Assembly: GCA_017480685.1 (NCBI GenBank)
Contig: JAFUSD010000170.1
Span: 1 to 41,789, forward strand
DNA length: 41,789 bases
From: Bacteroidaceae bacterium
Lineage (GTDB): Bacteria > Bacteroidota > Bacteroidia > Bacteroidales > Bacteroidaceae
Direction: 5' to 3'
The notes beneath the pieces were generated by a model that searched no databases, was not told where the DNA came from, and saw only the letters and a list, made by a program, of their open reading frames with translations. Made by a program: the position numbers and the translations under genes. The first letter of the stretch is position 1. The number at the start of each line of letters is the position of its first letter. This document shows, piece after piece, positions 18,401 to 25,480 of this stretch.

Positions 18401-19479
18401 TAGAGTTCTACCACCTGTTCGGGCACGAACATGATGGTTCCTTCAGGTATGCCCGCGAAAGCATTGGTACCGACGGTTGGCGGCACAAGTGCGTAGCAGT
18501 CGATGTATTGCAGTGCAGTACAGCCATTGAAGGCACGTTGGCCTATATAGGTTATACACTCTGGCAGTTCCACTTCCATGAGGTTTGTATTGCCGTTCCA
18601 GATGTTTGACGGCACTTCAGTTATTCCGTCCACACGACTGAGGTCAACATACAACAAGTTTTTGAAGTTGTCGGCGAAGTACCAGTCGTACGATGTCATC
18701 TGTCCGTCGACAGTGAGTCGGGCCACTTTTGCGAATTCAGCACTCTGATTTTTGCAAAGTTCGCGCATGGTGTAGTTGAGCGAGCTCGGATCGAAGAAAT
18801 CGACAATCATCTCGCCTGCCGCGCTGTCCCACAAGTTGGTGGCTGGATTGAACGGAGCATCTGGCTCGTATACAAACTTGGCTGTGAGTGTAGATGGATG
18901 ACTTGGCATAAGATAAGACAGGTCTCTCTTTTCGCTCACAAGGTTGTTGTTTTCATCATACCATCCAACGAGGCGGAATCCGCTGTTGATATACGGATAA
19001 ATACTTTGTGTTGTGCCTTCTTTCACCTTTCCGTCTGTGAAGTTGAAGGTGGCTGCAGCAATGGGTTCTGCCTTCACTCGCAGCATAAAGTTGCCAGTCA
19101 TCTGCGGTTGTGCAGGATTGTTTGGTGCATAGGAGTAGATGGCATATATCTTCACATTGTGTGCCGGCATGGTGAAGGAATATGAACTCTTGTCAGAGAG
19201 TGTGTTGCCTTCTGCATCTTTCCAACACTGGAAGTAACAATCGTTGTGGTCGTAGGCATATACCGAGACCTGACGGCCTTCGGCATATGAGTTGCCATGA
19301 GCACCGCTAAAACTGCCTGCTCCGTTGGGGATGGCTTCGCACGTGACGTTGTAGAGTGCGGTGACACCATCTTCGGGCCAGACGGGGTTTGGCGGATTGC
19401 TTGGGTTGTAGTCATCGGTCTGAGCCTGGGCTCCGACGGTGAGCAGCAACGCTATTATATATAATAAATGTCTCTTCAT
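12406..19479 (-). CDS. giant secreted multidomain surface protein (2357 aa)
   Basis: A signal peptide (about residues 1-19) precedes two InlB-type divergent repeats (about 40-200, CYFQCWKDAEG and FRLVGWYDENN). A short BspA-like LRR segment is near 270-350. Many Ig/fibronectin-like beta-domains follow. A helix-rich region occupies about 1350-1600. A carboxypeptidase-regulatory-like domain is near 1620-1705 and a Big_5-like domain near 1730-1800 (ITFDKYMDPSTLTTDNIYI). A chitobiase C-terminal-like segment is near 1965 (QIYYTTDGTCPCESP). The last 30 residues (YNIAGQRVADSYRGIVIKN, then GKKVLNK) form a tail shared with the neighbour at 19614 and look like a Bacteroidota sorting or anchoring tail. 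No catalytic domain is recognised, so an adhesin or scaffold role is inferred. Two intergenic-type repeats lie in frame near the C-terminus. Confidence 0.85.
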   Translation of the reverse strand: MKRHLLYIIALLLTVGAQAQTDDYNPSNPPNPVWPEDGVTALYNVTCEAIPNGAGSFSGAHGNSYAEGRQVSVYAYDHNDCYFQCWKDAEGNTLSDKSSYSFTMPAHNVKIYAIYSYAPNNPAQPQMTGNFMLRVKAEPIAAATFNFTDGKVKEGTTQSIYPYINSGFRLVGWYDENNNLVSEKRDLSYLMPSHPSTLTAKFVYEPDAPFNPATNLWDSAAGEMIVDFFDPSSLNYTMRELCKNQSAEFAKVARLTVDGQMTSYDWYFADNFKNLLYVDLSRVDGITEVPSNIWNGNTNLMEVELPECITYIGQRAFNGCTALQYIDCYALVPPTVGTNAFAGIPEGTIMFVPEQVVELYQQADGWKDFTISPLRSKFCTLEVTAPDAANAEYIELVNAKSGRTYRYYVRGKEFFSFPNLIRNTTYNIYFKTDKGKVLLKSDLITMDEELVEVTTEPVPEGVAQIVSLQFVPNTILSISSEWLDADKNVMTDYPSWMQGPTDLVPDDIVYLHAWIDDPASLVGYQPLDTLIECKYPFDEVSIRPKYRNVPCLSVQLVDDIKQKAYSAYSATRTFLFADHDPFVKKYGNAEMMALDGKGSYDNIGVEGRIEFVVSGYNAVTINIDPDVLLHLYNNPADIDKLGNLAPDVKKVSTFEEDGKSYLLLTASITPATAVAEIPVETTFFNTVDAGEELLPDEGLKVNIPFTYDIVNTTTGQALNTFTADNGVIKIMSGATAGDELSITAQLPADYSQLYYLDQPQQTLKVSRDNTPSLNLVVRERPTIHARFLVTDNAEVVSYLYDSKGNLVPEAKKGVDYHMFDPKDLIINTDNEVELTSEDPNAFRFHVLPGTYTLITMGYSNYFSRIADLSQFGSLGLQEGVDYVKNTIVVEPSRNVEVRNVVVPFFDETKFYYTGSSTAFNVNRPNTTVGNYLTFSAHIDFRDDVKDRVKDVQLHIPDNPALQFVEGSLMQGGKLIDEEHADMISHADGKTTVLLGDDYVNITKLIKYCVIPTEYGNYNINPYITFQLDDETITQPIGTASFTANALTIWAPALVSTNMIHIDGNAPRNSRVEVYDNGFWIGETTSNSAGYWSLDAWLYVPYNMSMHSLYGKVYTSDDQTYTTEYRFVEYNEDAIQAKTVDMTFFNPLVNRTIDVLFDLERSKASVNSYSFASGVEFVFTADLTNNSPDKVLGCDIRVFTNNHEWITLPAQYIPNLDRWVAHSKFTGETMPIGVRVEVESEASPKIDLDYLQKLQPQVVINAKPRNDQLADAPARDARPLAADAQPVSFDISRGDGSVWTYFCAAPSSIDLSAYRADTVAMPTTGTDSIYIYYKADDSFVVVGDMADALWGMNLKSAAPGVKSRISQQRIEMFSMNGLKAVIARLNELLNIMAAETPVVDQRWLVAIYQNTLNQLGMYQGQESDYAKQEVERCEKLLDIYQKLIVNWDNLAEIVREGNQLLSYANYGIRDENDWQQFCDRILPCNGLDDPQARALAWLSERQMRIHGWRYIAAFDLVTSALEAATQTYRYWNKEDQILLYSTLADNIDQICLAANYITHFATNLFLQNKAESRIYLRHAMREKNSYVNCNYDFTETLQAKWDFSLPYPVVEPIIDPSGYVYEGVSSNRLEGVTATAFYKHRYEDMYGDLKEDIVKWDAENYGQENPLITDEQGEYGWDVPSGTWQVKFEKEGYETTYSDWLPVPPPQLDVNIGMKQVSQPYVVKARAFEKTGSIDGGVEITFDKYMDPSTLTTDNIYIKGVKGGSETFIDPLTITFPTLETAIEGSDRQYTTKVYVATDQLSLYDEAYIIVGNRVESYAGIPMASTFQQKIEVEKRLESIATDETLNIAYTDATTVRIAALPTEAAAGRKVRVSTQSAKIANIGTDSLQTVTLTLDSDGQAEFTLNGALYGTTALDFEVIDEDITALTAVSVVDAAMLEEVKEPIASRISGTAVFRGQTVTLACETEGAQIYYTTDGTCPCESPTRRLYTGPIAINDAMELNIMAVGVNGTESTVHKYNYSIRQAHVGLNLAEGWNWVSHDMAAPLPVEDIKSLVYKVQTQTEEVINDPVVGFTGNITEILASQAVKIQTTAAGQKVLSGEQFNPQANIISLSKGWNWIGYPLDLTLALADGFRHLAVEEGDVVTNLEGGFAQYTDGSWTGTLTNLTPGQGYLYKAASAKQFVYNDQPTESAGTKPRFVPVNSQLSILNCQLSLNPHRYPSLMAITATLDADDADRYIVAVFDADMAGLRGVAQPIDGRLYISAHGEKAEPLRFVAIDRETGDVLPLAETIDFSADVLGSAKAPYVLHLGDATGILAIDGLTPALSEGEGAIYNIAGQRVADSYRGIVIKNGKKVLNK
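12846..12885. repeat. intergenic-type AATTGACAATTGAGA repeat inside a coding region
   Basis: Within the giant gene a stretch of alternating AATTGACA/AATTGAGA units encodes the low-complexity peptide NSQLSILNCQLSLN in frame. The 15-base string AATTGACAATTGAGA also occurs in the non-coding region at about 8084-8098. The unit thus appears to have expanded or inserted inside the gene without breaking the frame. Confidence 0.75.
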
Positions 19480-19613
19480 ATATTAATAATGAATAATGAA
19501 TAATTAATAATGAATAGCGAACCCCGTGTTCTCCCTCTTCCATAGATGGGGCAGCCAGCGAAATCTCAGCAATTGAGGAGCGAAGCTACAGAGGGAGGTA
19601 GGGGAGAGGGTAT
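19480..19613. other. operon spacer with AT-rich and C/T-rich repeat remnants
   Basis: The 134-base gap between the two large surface-protein genes holds ATTAATAATGAATAATG-like sequence next to the giant gene, then CTCCCTCTTCC ... GAGGGAGGTAGGGGAGAGGG, which can form an imperfect hairpin. No promoter of the consensus type was found, so the gap is likely transcribed through. Confidence 0.5.
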
Positions 19614-22600
19614 TTACTTATTCAACACTTTCTTTCCGTTCTTAATCACGATGCCACGATAGTTGTCGGCTACGCGCTGACCTGCTACGTTGTATACAGC
19701 ACCCTCGCCGGCAGGGGTGAGGTCTTCTACTGAATTAATTCCTGTAGCGTCGGCTGGGTTAATGCTGATAAAGAAGCGATTCTTGATGGTGCCTGCCTCG
19801 GCAGTAAACGTGTATTCGCCTTGGCTAAGGTCGGTGCTGATGCCCGTTTCTACATCGGTGAGGATGATGCTGCCCACTGCACTGCCTGCTGCAAGAGCTA
19901 TGGTGTGGAGTCCAGGTTTTGCGATTCGAACTGCGAGCTCTACGTTGCCATCGGCCTGTGGACGCTCGTTGATTGCATATTGCACGCCAGTATTTTCGGT
20001 CCAGAGTTGTGGGAGTGTCTCGTTCATAGCAAACATCTTGGCTGCATCGCGGCCCGACTCGTAGGCAGTCTTGGCCTCTGGGTTGAAGACCACGCGGGTG
20101 CGGTCGGTGAGTTCTCCGTCGCTCAGGGTGATGTTATACACGAAGCGGTCGGTTCTGATGGCACGTCCTTCGCGCTTCACTTCGTTCACCTTCAGGTCGC
20201 GTGGGTTACGATAGGTCTGACGTCCACCCTTTCCAAAAGTGAGGTTCTCGCCACCTTGCACAGGGCGCTGTACGAAGAATGCCTCGCCTGGGTTGAGGAT
20301 GTAGTTGTCGTCAACAGGGCTGAATGCCACGTAGTTCTGGTTGTATGAGTTCCAGATGAGGAACGGTGCCTCGGTTTCGAGGTAGCGAGTATCGAAGTAT
20401 GATGGGTATGGGTTACCGATGAGGTTCCACGAGCGGTTCTGCTCAAACTCGCTTTCGTACTCGTCGAGTGGCGTTTCTACATTCTCGTTTGTGAATAGTT
20501 TCTGGCGGTTGAGCGAGTTCTTCAGAGCAGTGACAGTGAAGAATACTGGTGTGTTGCTGTTGGCATCTTTGTTGTAGCACTTCATGATGTAGCCACGTCC
20601 TGCCTGCAGTGTGCCGTCGGCCGGAATGCTCTGCCATGTATTGTCGAAGTTTTGTGCAGCGCGCTCAGCACCCGAGTATTCGCGGATGACCCATTGTGTC
20701 AGCGGGTCGACCGGAACGATATCCTTCATCTCGACATCGAACGGGAAGCTGACAAACTGCCAGAGGTCGTTGCGCAGCATGAGGTTGATGGTTTGGTCCT
20801 CAGCACGCAGTTCTCCGTTCACGATGAGTGAGTTTGGATTATATATTGTGCGCCAATTGTCGTAGTCGTAGTTGTAGTTGTTGTAGAATCGGCTCTCGTC
20901 GGCATAATACTTGGCAAATGGCGACATGTGCATCGAGAAGTCGTTGATGGCCAGCTTTGAACGCGAACTGATTGTGAGGTTGCCACGCTGATACTTCGTG
21001 TGTCCGAATCCGTCGTCGATCGACTCGTCGTTGTAGAGCAGGCGTACGTTTGGATGGTAGTCGGCCACATTGTCCTCGGGACGTAGCACAAACTCAAACT
21101 CCTTGGTGATATATACATTCTCAGGCAGGTTGTCGGTAATGATACCCAGGTGGTTCTGGAACTCAAGCCATCCAGGGGTTGTCATATATTCCTGGAAGCT
21201 CCACAGCGGCACAAGCAGCTCGATGTTGCCGGCGTTGGAGGTTATGACCTGATTCTCAACTGTTGGAGGAATGAGTGAATTGGCTGTGATGCGGGTAATG
21301 CCCTGACAGCTGGAGAATGGATATCCTGTGGCTTTGATGAGTGTGCTTGGCAGGGTTACATTGGTGAGGGCAGTGTTTGAGAATGCATAGTATTCGATTG
21401 TTTCGAGTCCTTCGTTCAGTTCTACGTCGGCAAGCTTTGAGCACGACTGGAATCCATACGATGAGATAGAGCGTACGGTGCTTGGCAAAGTGATTTTCTC
21501 GATGGAGGCACATCCGTAGAATGCTTCCTGGCCTATGTTCACCAGTCCTTCGTGCAGGGTCACTGTCTTCAGGTTTACGTTCGACTCGAATGCCTCGTAT
21601 GGTATTGTCTGCAACGTGCCTGGTATGTCAACGTCGTAGAGGTCGCTGTAGTAGAAGCAGTCGGAACCCATGCTGGCAAGATTGGCCGGCAATTTCACGT
21701 GGTGTAGGTTGTCACATGCACGCAGGCAGCTGCTTGGAAGCGATATCACACCGTCAGGAATAGATATGCTGGTGAGCGAGTCGCAGTTGCGGAAGTTTTC
21801 GCTGCCATTGAATGTAGTGAGCGCATCGGGCAGGATGAGGTCTTTCACACCTGTAGAATAGAAAGCACGGCTGCCGATGGTGGTGAGCGATGGCGGCAGG
21901 ATGACGGTCTCTATCTGCCAGCGGTTGTAGAGTGCATCGTCAGGGATTTCTGCTATATCAAGTCCGCTGATGTCGAGACGAATGAGGTTTGGCATCTGGC
22001 GTATCTGATACCAGTCGTCTTCGTTGATAGTGCCCGAAGCGATGGTGAGCGAGTTGATTTGTGCGTATGTGCGGATTTCAGGCAGTGCATCGGCCACAAC
22101 TATATATCCAAGTTCACCATTGTCAACACCCGATACGGTCACGTCGCCGATGGTCTTCCAGTCGTCGGATATCACACACTGGCTCTTGATATAGTCGGCT
22201 ATGACATACTCCTTGAACGAAGCAGCCGGTACATACACTTTCAGTCGCTGGTTGTTCGAACCGTTGCTGGTGAGTTCGCCAGTTACCGTTGGAGGGGTTG
22301 CACTTTTGAAGCGGATGGTGTGGTTCGACCAGTCAGAGAATGCATAGCGGTCAATCTTCTCGACCGATGCAGGCAGGGTCACCTCCTTCACGTTGGGATA
22401 GCCGTAGAAGGCATATTCCTTGATGTAGCGCATCGACTCAGGCAGCACAATCTTGGTGGTTTTGTTCTGATTGTAGTAGTATGAACCATACCACGAAACC
22501 ACCACATATTTCTTACCGTCTGTCTCCACGATGGCAGGTATGGTAAGTGTCTCCGGAGCCACGTCGGTGTTGAAGAAATACACAAACTCGGCCAGTCCGT

Positions 22601-22769
22601 TGTCGGAGAGGTGATAGCGGAGACCGTTGATTTCAACGGTGCTTGATGGGAACGACCACGATGCAATGTCGGTTTTCATCGCAGCTTCAATCAGTTCGGC
22701 GTCGGTCTGTGCCATCATAGGCAGTGCCGAAAGGCACAACGCCACAATTGCCAATGTTAGTTTCTTCAT
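19614..22769 (-). CDS. BspA-like leucine-rich-repeat surface protein (1051 aa)
   Basis: After a signal peptide (about residues 1-20, ending MMAQ), repeated LRR_5/BspA units cover about residues 85-540. Examples are ITLPSTVRSISSYGFQSCSK and VTLHEGLVNIGQEAFYGCAS, with the usual I..YAF..C pattern. A long beta-rich region follows. The tail YNVAGQRVADNYRGIVIKN, then GKKVLNK, is nearly the same as that of the giant neighbour, also at DNA level. BspA-type proteins of oral and gut Bacteroidales bind host proteins and mediate aggregation; here an adhesin role is inferred. It is the first gene of the operon, and its promoter has a 21-bp-spaced direct repeat (see 22827-22887). Confidence 0.88.
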   Translation of the reverse strand: MKKLTLAIVALCLSALPMMAQTDAELIEAAMKTDIASWSFPSSTVEINGLRYHLSDNGLAEFVYFFNTDVAPETLTIPAIVETDGKKYVVVSWYGSYYYNQNKTTKIVLPESMRYIKEYAFYGYPNVKEVTLPASVEKIDRYAFSDWSNHTIRFKSATPPTVTGELTSNGSNNQRLKVYVPAASFKEYVIADYIKSQCVISDDWKTIGDVTVSGVDNGELGYIVVADALPEIRTYAQINSLTIASGTINEDDWYQIRQMPNLIRLDISGLDIAEIPDDALYNRWQIETVILPPSLTTIGSRAFYSTGVKDLILPDALTTFNGSENFRNCDSLTSISIPDGVISLPSSCLRACDNLHHVKLPANLASMGSDCFYYSDLYDVDIPGTLQTIPYEAFESNVNLKTVTLHEGLVNIGQEAFYGCASIEKITLPSTVRSISSYGFQSCSKLADVELNEGLETIEYYAFSNTALTNVTLPSTLIKATGYPFSSCQGITRITANSLIPPTVENQVITSNAGNIELLVPLWSFQEYMTTPGWLEFQNHLGIITDNLPENVYITKEFEFVLRPEDNVADYHPNVRLLYNDESIDDGFGHTKYQRGNLTISSRSKLAINDFSMHMSPFAKYYADESRFYNNYNYDYDNWRTIYNPNSLIVNGELRAEDQTINLMLRNDLWQFVSFPFDVEMKDIVPVDPLTQWVIREYSGAERAAQNFDNTWQSIPADGTLQAGRGYIMKCYNKDANSNTPVFFTVTALKNSLNRQKLFTNENVETPLDEYESEFEQNRSWNLIGNPYPSYFDTRYLETEAPFLIWNSYNQNYVAFSPVDDNYILNPGEAFFVQRPVQGGENLTFGKGGRQTYRNPRDLKVNEVKREGRAIRTDRFVYNITLSDGELTDRTRVVFNPEAKTAYESGRDAAKMFAMNETLPQLWTENTGVQYAINERPQADGNVELAVRIAKPGLHTIALAAGSAVGSIILTDVETGISTDLSQGEYTFTAEAGTIKNRFFISINPADATGINSVEDLTPAGEGAVYNVAGQRVADNYRGIVIKNGKKVLNK

Positions 22770-22826
22770 GTTGTTTCCTGTTTTTTATTGTTAATAATAT
22801 TGTTTGTGCGATATTCATTGTTCGCG

Positions 22827-22887
22827 GCAAATTTACAATATTTAACGCGTATGGGCGTTGTCATTTTGTGAAATTACGTTGTCATTT
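22827..22887 (-). promoter_or_regulatory. operon promoter with AraC-type tandem direct repeats
   Basis: On the minus strand the 11-bp sequence AAATGACAACG occurs twice (22887-22877 and 22866-22856), exactly 21 bp apart. Twenty bases after the second copy is TAAATTTGC (22835-22827), a perfect -7 element. No TTG is present at -33; the proximal repeat overlaps that position. Two direct half-sites 21 bp apart abutting the promoter are the classical arrangement for AraC-family activators. The predicted transcript start is near 22821, giving a leader of about 50 bases. Confidence 0.65.
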
Positions 22888-22971
22888 CATAAAAAGACCA
22901 CGATATAATAATGTTTTAGAAATGTTAACCACGTTTTCTTATACACATACACACCCTTAACTTCTCATTCT

Positions 22972-24660
22972 TTACTTTTCACTTCCTTTGTGGGAGGCTC
23001 TTTTGAGATATTCAGAGGGTGTCATGCCATTCATGCGTTTGAATGCACGTGTGAAATTCGACTTGTCTTCATATCCTAGGCGGTAGGCTATTTCACTGAT
23101 TGTGAGTTGTGGCTGGGTGTCGAGCATGTAACAGGCTCGTTTCATGCGTATGCTTTGTATGAATTCGAGTGGTTTGGCATCGGTACAGTCGGCCAGACGT
23201 TGGCGCAACTGGTATGGGGTCATACCCAGCGCAGAGGCCAGCGACTCGACCCCGAGGCTGCTGCCTTCCTGACAATGCTGTTCCACTATGTCGGTCAGTC
23301 GCAGAAGGAACTCGTCTTCAGGGCTCACGCTGTCTGCCGGCCGAGTTTCAAGCACTCCATCTGTTTCCTTGTCTGCTGCTGCCAGGTGTTTAGCTCCGAT
23401 TGCTGCAAACCGCGATTCTATCTTACGGTATATCTCGCGCTGGTGGCGGATGCTCCTGCGCCATGTGACAAACACTCCGGCTGCTATGAGCAGCAGTATT
23501 GCTGCTATGACGTAAAACAAAATATTACGGGTGGCGTGTTCTGCATTCAGGCTGGCCTGCAGCTGTTCCACCTCGTAGTTGGCATGATACTGCGAGAGGA
23601 GCAATCCGGTCTCGCTGTCGTATATTGAGTCGTGCAGCTGGTTGTAGCGTTCGAGGTGGACAAGAGCCTCCGAGGGGTTGTCAGCACGCAATGCCTCTGC
23701 CATTGCTTTTTGCGCAGCGCTTTCGTTGTAGAGGTCGTGATGGCGGCTGAATATCCCGATTGCTTCGGCAAGGTATTGGGCAGCTTCTTCATTCTGATGA
23801 CTGGCAAGCAGGAGGTGTCCCATCTGTATGTCGGCAATTCCGAGCGACTGGTCGTTGCCGTCGGCGCGCAGCTGGGGTATGGCTTCGCCGAGTGCCTTGA
23901 GGGCCTCGTCGTAGCGATGCAGGCCGATGAGGGCCGATGCACGCTGTGCCTGGCGTATGGCTATCTTGCTTTTGCGGTCGAGCTGCCGGTCGATGTCAAG
24001 TGCTTCGTCGGCATATTGCAGCGAAAGGCTGTCGCGTCCCTGATGGTGGTAGACCTCCGACGCCATCCCTTTGAGCACTGCCAGGAGTCCAAGGTTATCG
24101 GTCTTGCCGCATTCTTCTATGCCATGCATCACATATTGTTCTGCAAGTTCCGCCTGGCGGGCACTCATGTATATGGCACCCAAGGTGTTGAGCGACGATG
24201 CGATTCGACGGTGGTCGCCTGTCAACACGTCGATGTCATAGCATTGCTTGGCATACACGGCTGCATCGTCGAACCGACCCAGACGCACATACGAGACGGC
24301 AATGATGCTGCAGCAGTCGCTGTGGATGTCGGATGTGTCGCCCTCGCGAAACAAGGGGGCGGCCTTGAGTCCTAACCTCACGGCCTCGGCATACTCCTGA
24401 TGGTCGTACATGAGTTCGGCAGCCCAGTAGTAGACATTCATGCGCAACGTGTCTACACGGTCAAACTGAATAGGCTCGTCGATAAATTCGTTGCTGTAGA
24501 GCTCGGCCAGAAACCTGTTGCCTGCCGCAATGAGTTTGTCCTCTCTCGCGTGCTCTGCATCCAGTTTTTCAAACTCGATAAGATGCCTGCCAGCGAACTG
24601 CTGGCCCCAGGCCATGCAGCACGCTAAACACAAGATGTATGTAGCAATTGCATATTTCAT
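22972..24660 (-). CDS. membrane-spanning TPR-AraC transcriptional regulator
   Basis: This 562-aa protein joins an N-terminal signal or anchor (about 1-20), TPR-like helical repeats (about 25-365), a single transmembrane helix (about 377-398, ILFYVIAAILLLIAAGVFV) and a C-terminal AraC-type double helix-turn-helix (about 450-562). The last has an LGMTPYQLRQRL helix pair and the signature IAYRLGYEDKSNFTRAFKR. Sensor repeats would face the periplasm and the DNA-binding domain the cytoplasm. The ATG at 24660 is preferred to one 23 codons upstream because it gives a clean signal sequence and the upstream one lies before the promoter. The gene lies directly upstream of the secreted-protein operon, whose promoter carries AraC-style repeats, so it is the likely regulator (inference). 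Confidence 0.88.
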   Translation of the reverse strand: MKYAIATYILCLACCMAWGQQFAGRHLIEFEKLDAEHAREDKLIAAGNRFLAELYSNEFIDEPIQFDRVDTLRMNVYYWAAELMYDHQEYAEAVRLGLKAAPLFREGDTSDIHSDCCSIIAVSYVRLGRFDDAAVYAKQCYDIDVLTGDHRRIASSLNTLGAIYMSARQAELAEQYVMHGIEECGKTDNLGLLAVLKGMASEVYHHQGRDSLSLQYADEALDIDRQLDRKSKIAIRQAQRASALIGLHRYDEALKALGEAIPQLRADGNDQSLGIADIQMGHLLLASHQNEEAAQYLAEAIGIFSRHHDLYNESAAQKAMAEALRADNPSEALVHLERYNQLHDSIYDSETGLLLSQYHANYEVEQLQASLNAEHATRNILFYVIAAILLLIAAGVFVTWRRSIRHQREIYRKIESRFAAIGAKHLAAADKETDGVLETRPADSVSPEDEFLLRLTDIVEQHCQEGSSLGVESLASALGMTPYQLRQRLADCTDAKPLEFIQSIRMKRACYMLDTQPQLTISEIAYRLGYEDKSNFTRAFKRMNGMTPSEYLKRASHKGSEK

Positions 24661-24664
24661 GACT

Positions 24665-24673
24665 GCAAAGATA
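24665..24673 (-). promoter_or_regulatory. -7 element directly before the AraC-type gene
   Basis: TATCTTTGC on the minus strand ends only 4 bases before the ATG at 24660, so transcription should start at or next to the start codon. The mRNA may be leaderless. No TTG is seen at 19 bases. Confidence 0.55.
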
Positions 24674-24806
24674 ACAAAATAAAAGCAATTGAGTATGCAT
24701 AAATTAAGAAAATGCAGAGTTACATGCAAAAAAAGTTTAAAGATGGCTGTGTGAGTCGGCTCGCAGCCAGCATGGCCGGCTTCATTACATGGTATGGGGA
24801 TAGGAC

Positions 24807-24953
24807 GAAGATATCCTCTGTCTGCGTGCGAGGATATTCTCTGTCTGCGTGCGAAGATATCCTCTGTCTGCGTGCGAGGATATCCTCGACAGCATGCGAG
24901 GATATCCTCAACGTTTCATGAGGATATCCTCACGACCCCGTGAGGATATCCTT
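24807..24953. repeat. GATATC palindrome array C (7 copies, 22-23 bp period)
   Basis: Cores related to GAGGATATCCTC begin at 24807, 24830, 24853, 24876, 24898, 24920 and 24942. The first spacings are 23 bp and the later ones 22 bp. Variants are GAAGATATCCTC, GAGGATATTCTC and GAGGATATCCTT. The early spacers read TGTCTGCGTGC and the later ones are different. Confidence 0.95.
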
Positions 24954-25020
24954 GTTTTTCGTCACGTATATTCATCTGCTTGTAAACGCCGTCAACAGCC
25001 CTGTCAGCGTAGGCTGTGTG

Positions 25021-25467
25021 TCAGTCGGTCATGAGGTGTTCGAGGAAGTCGTCAAGTTCCTGGTCGATGCCCTGAAGCAGTGTGCCTGGAATGTAGATGG
25101 TGTCATCATCGTCAACCACATAGAGGTCGTCTATGGTCTCGCTGTCTTTGTCTTCAAGCACAAAGGCAAACGGTTTGGCTATATGTGTGTTGGCAAACTG
25201 CCCCTGGTCGGCCATGTGGTGAAGTAGTGTCGTGATTGGTGTCACGAGCTGCGACAGCTGGGTGTCGAGGTCGATGTCGGCCAGTTCGCCGACAGTTGCC
25301 TGCGCTATGACTGTGTTGTTGTCGTCGGCGATGGTGAGGGTGCAGGTGTCGGCATTGATTTGGAGGTGGAGGTCGGTCATGACTTCAAAGTCGTCGTCGT
25401 GTGGCACGTGGTCTACCGCTTTTCTTATTGCGTCTTGTATGGCGCTGATGGTTTGGTTGCTGAGCAT
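25021..25467 (-). CDS. small acidic protein of unknown function
   Basis: This 148-aa protein has no signal peptide and is strongly acidic, with an Asp run (VVDDDDTIY) near residue 118 and an Asp/Glu-rich C-terminus. It is predicted to be cytoplasmic. No domain is recognised; similar small acidic proteins are common in Bacteroidales (recollection, not checked). It starts 13 bases after the TPR gene stop codon and is therefore probably co-transcribed with it. Nothing in the sequence gives a function. Confidence 0.75.
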   Translation of the reverse strand: MLSNQTISAIQDAIRKAVDHVPHDDDFEVMTDLHLQINADTCTLTIADDNNTVIAQATVGELADIDLDTQLSQLVTPITTLLHHMADQGQFANTHIAKPFAFVLEDKDSETIDDLYVVDDDDTIYIPGTLLQGIDQELDDFLEHLMTD

Positions 25468-25480
25468 AGTTGGAGATGGG

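Larger units (their letters stand above)
24661..25020. other. intergenic region with palindrome array C
   Basis: Between the AraC-type gene and the small acidic protein gene there is the -7 element, unremarkable sequence to about 24800, a seven-copy GATATC array and about 65 bases without recognised features. Confidence 0.75.
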
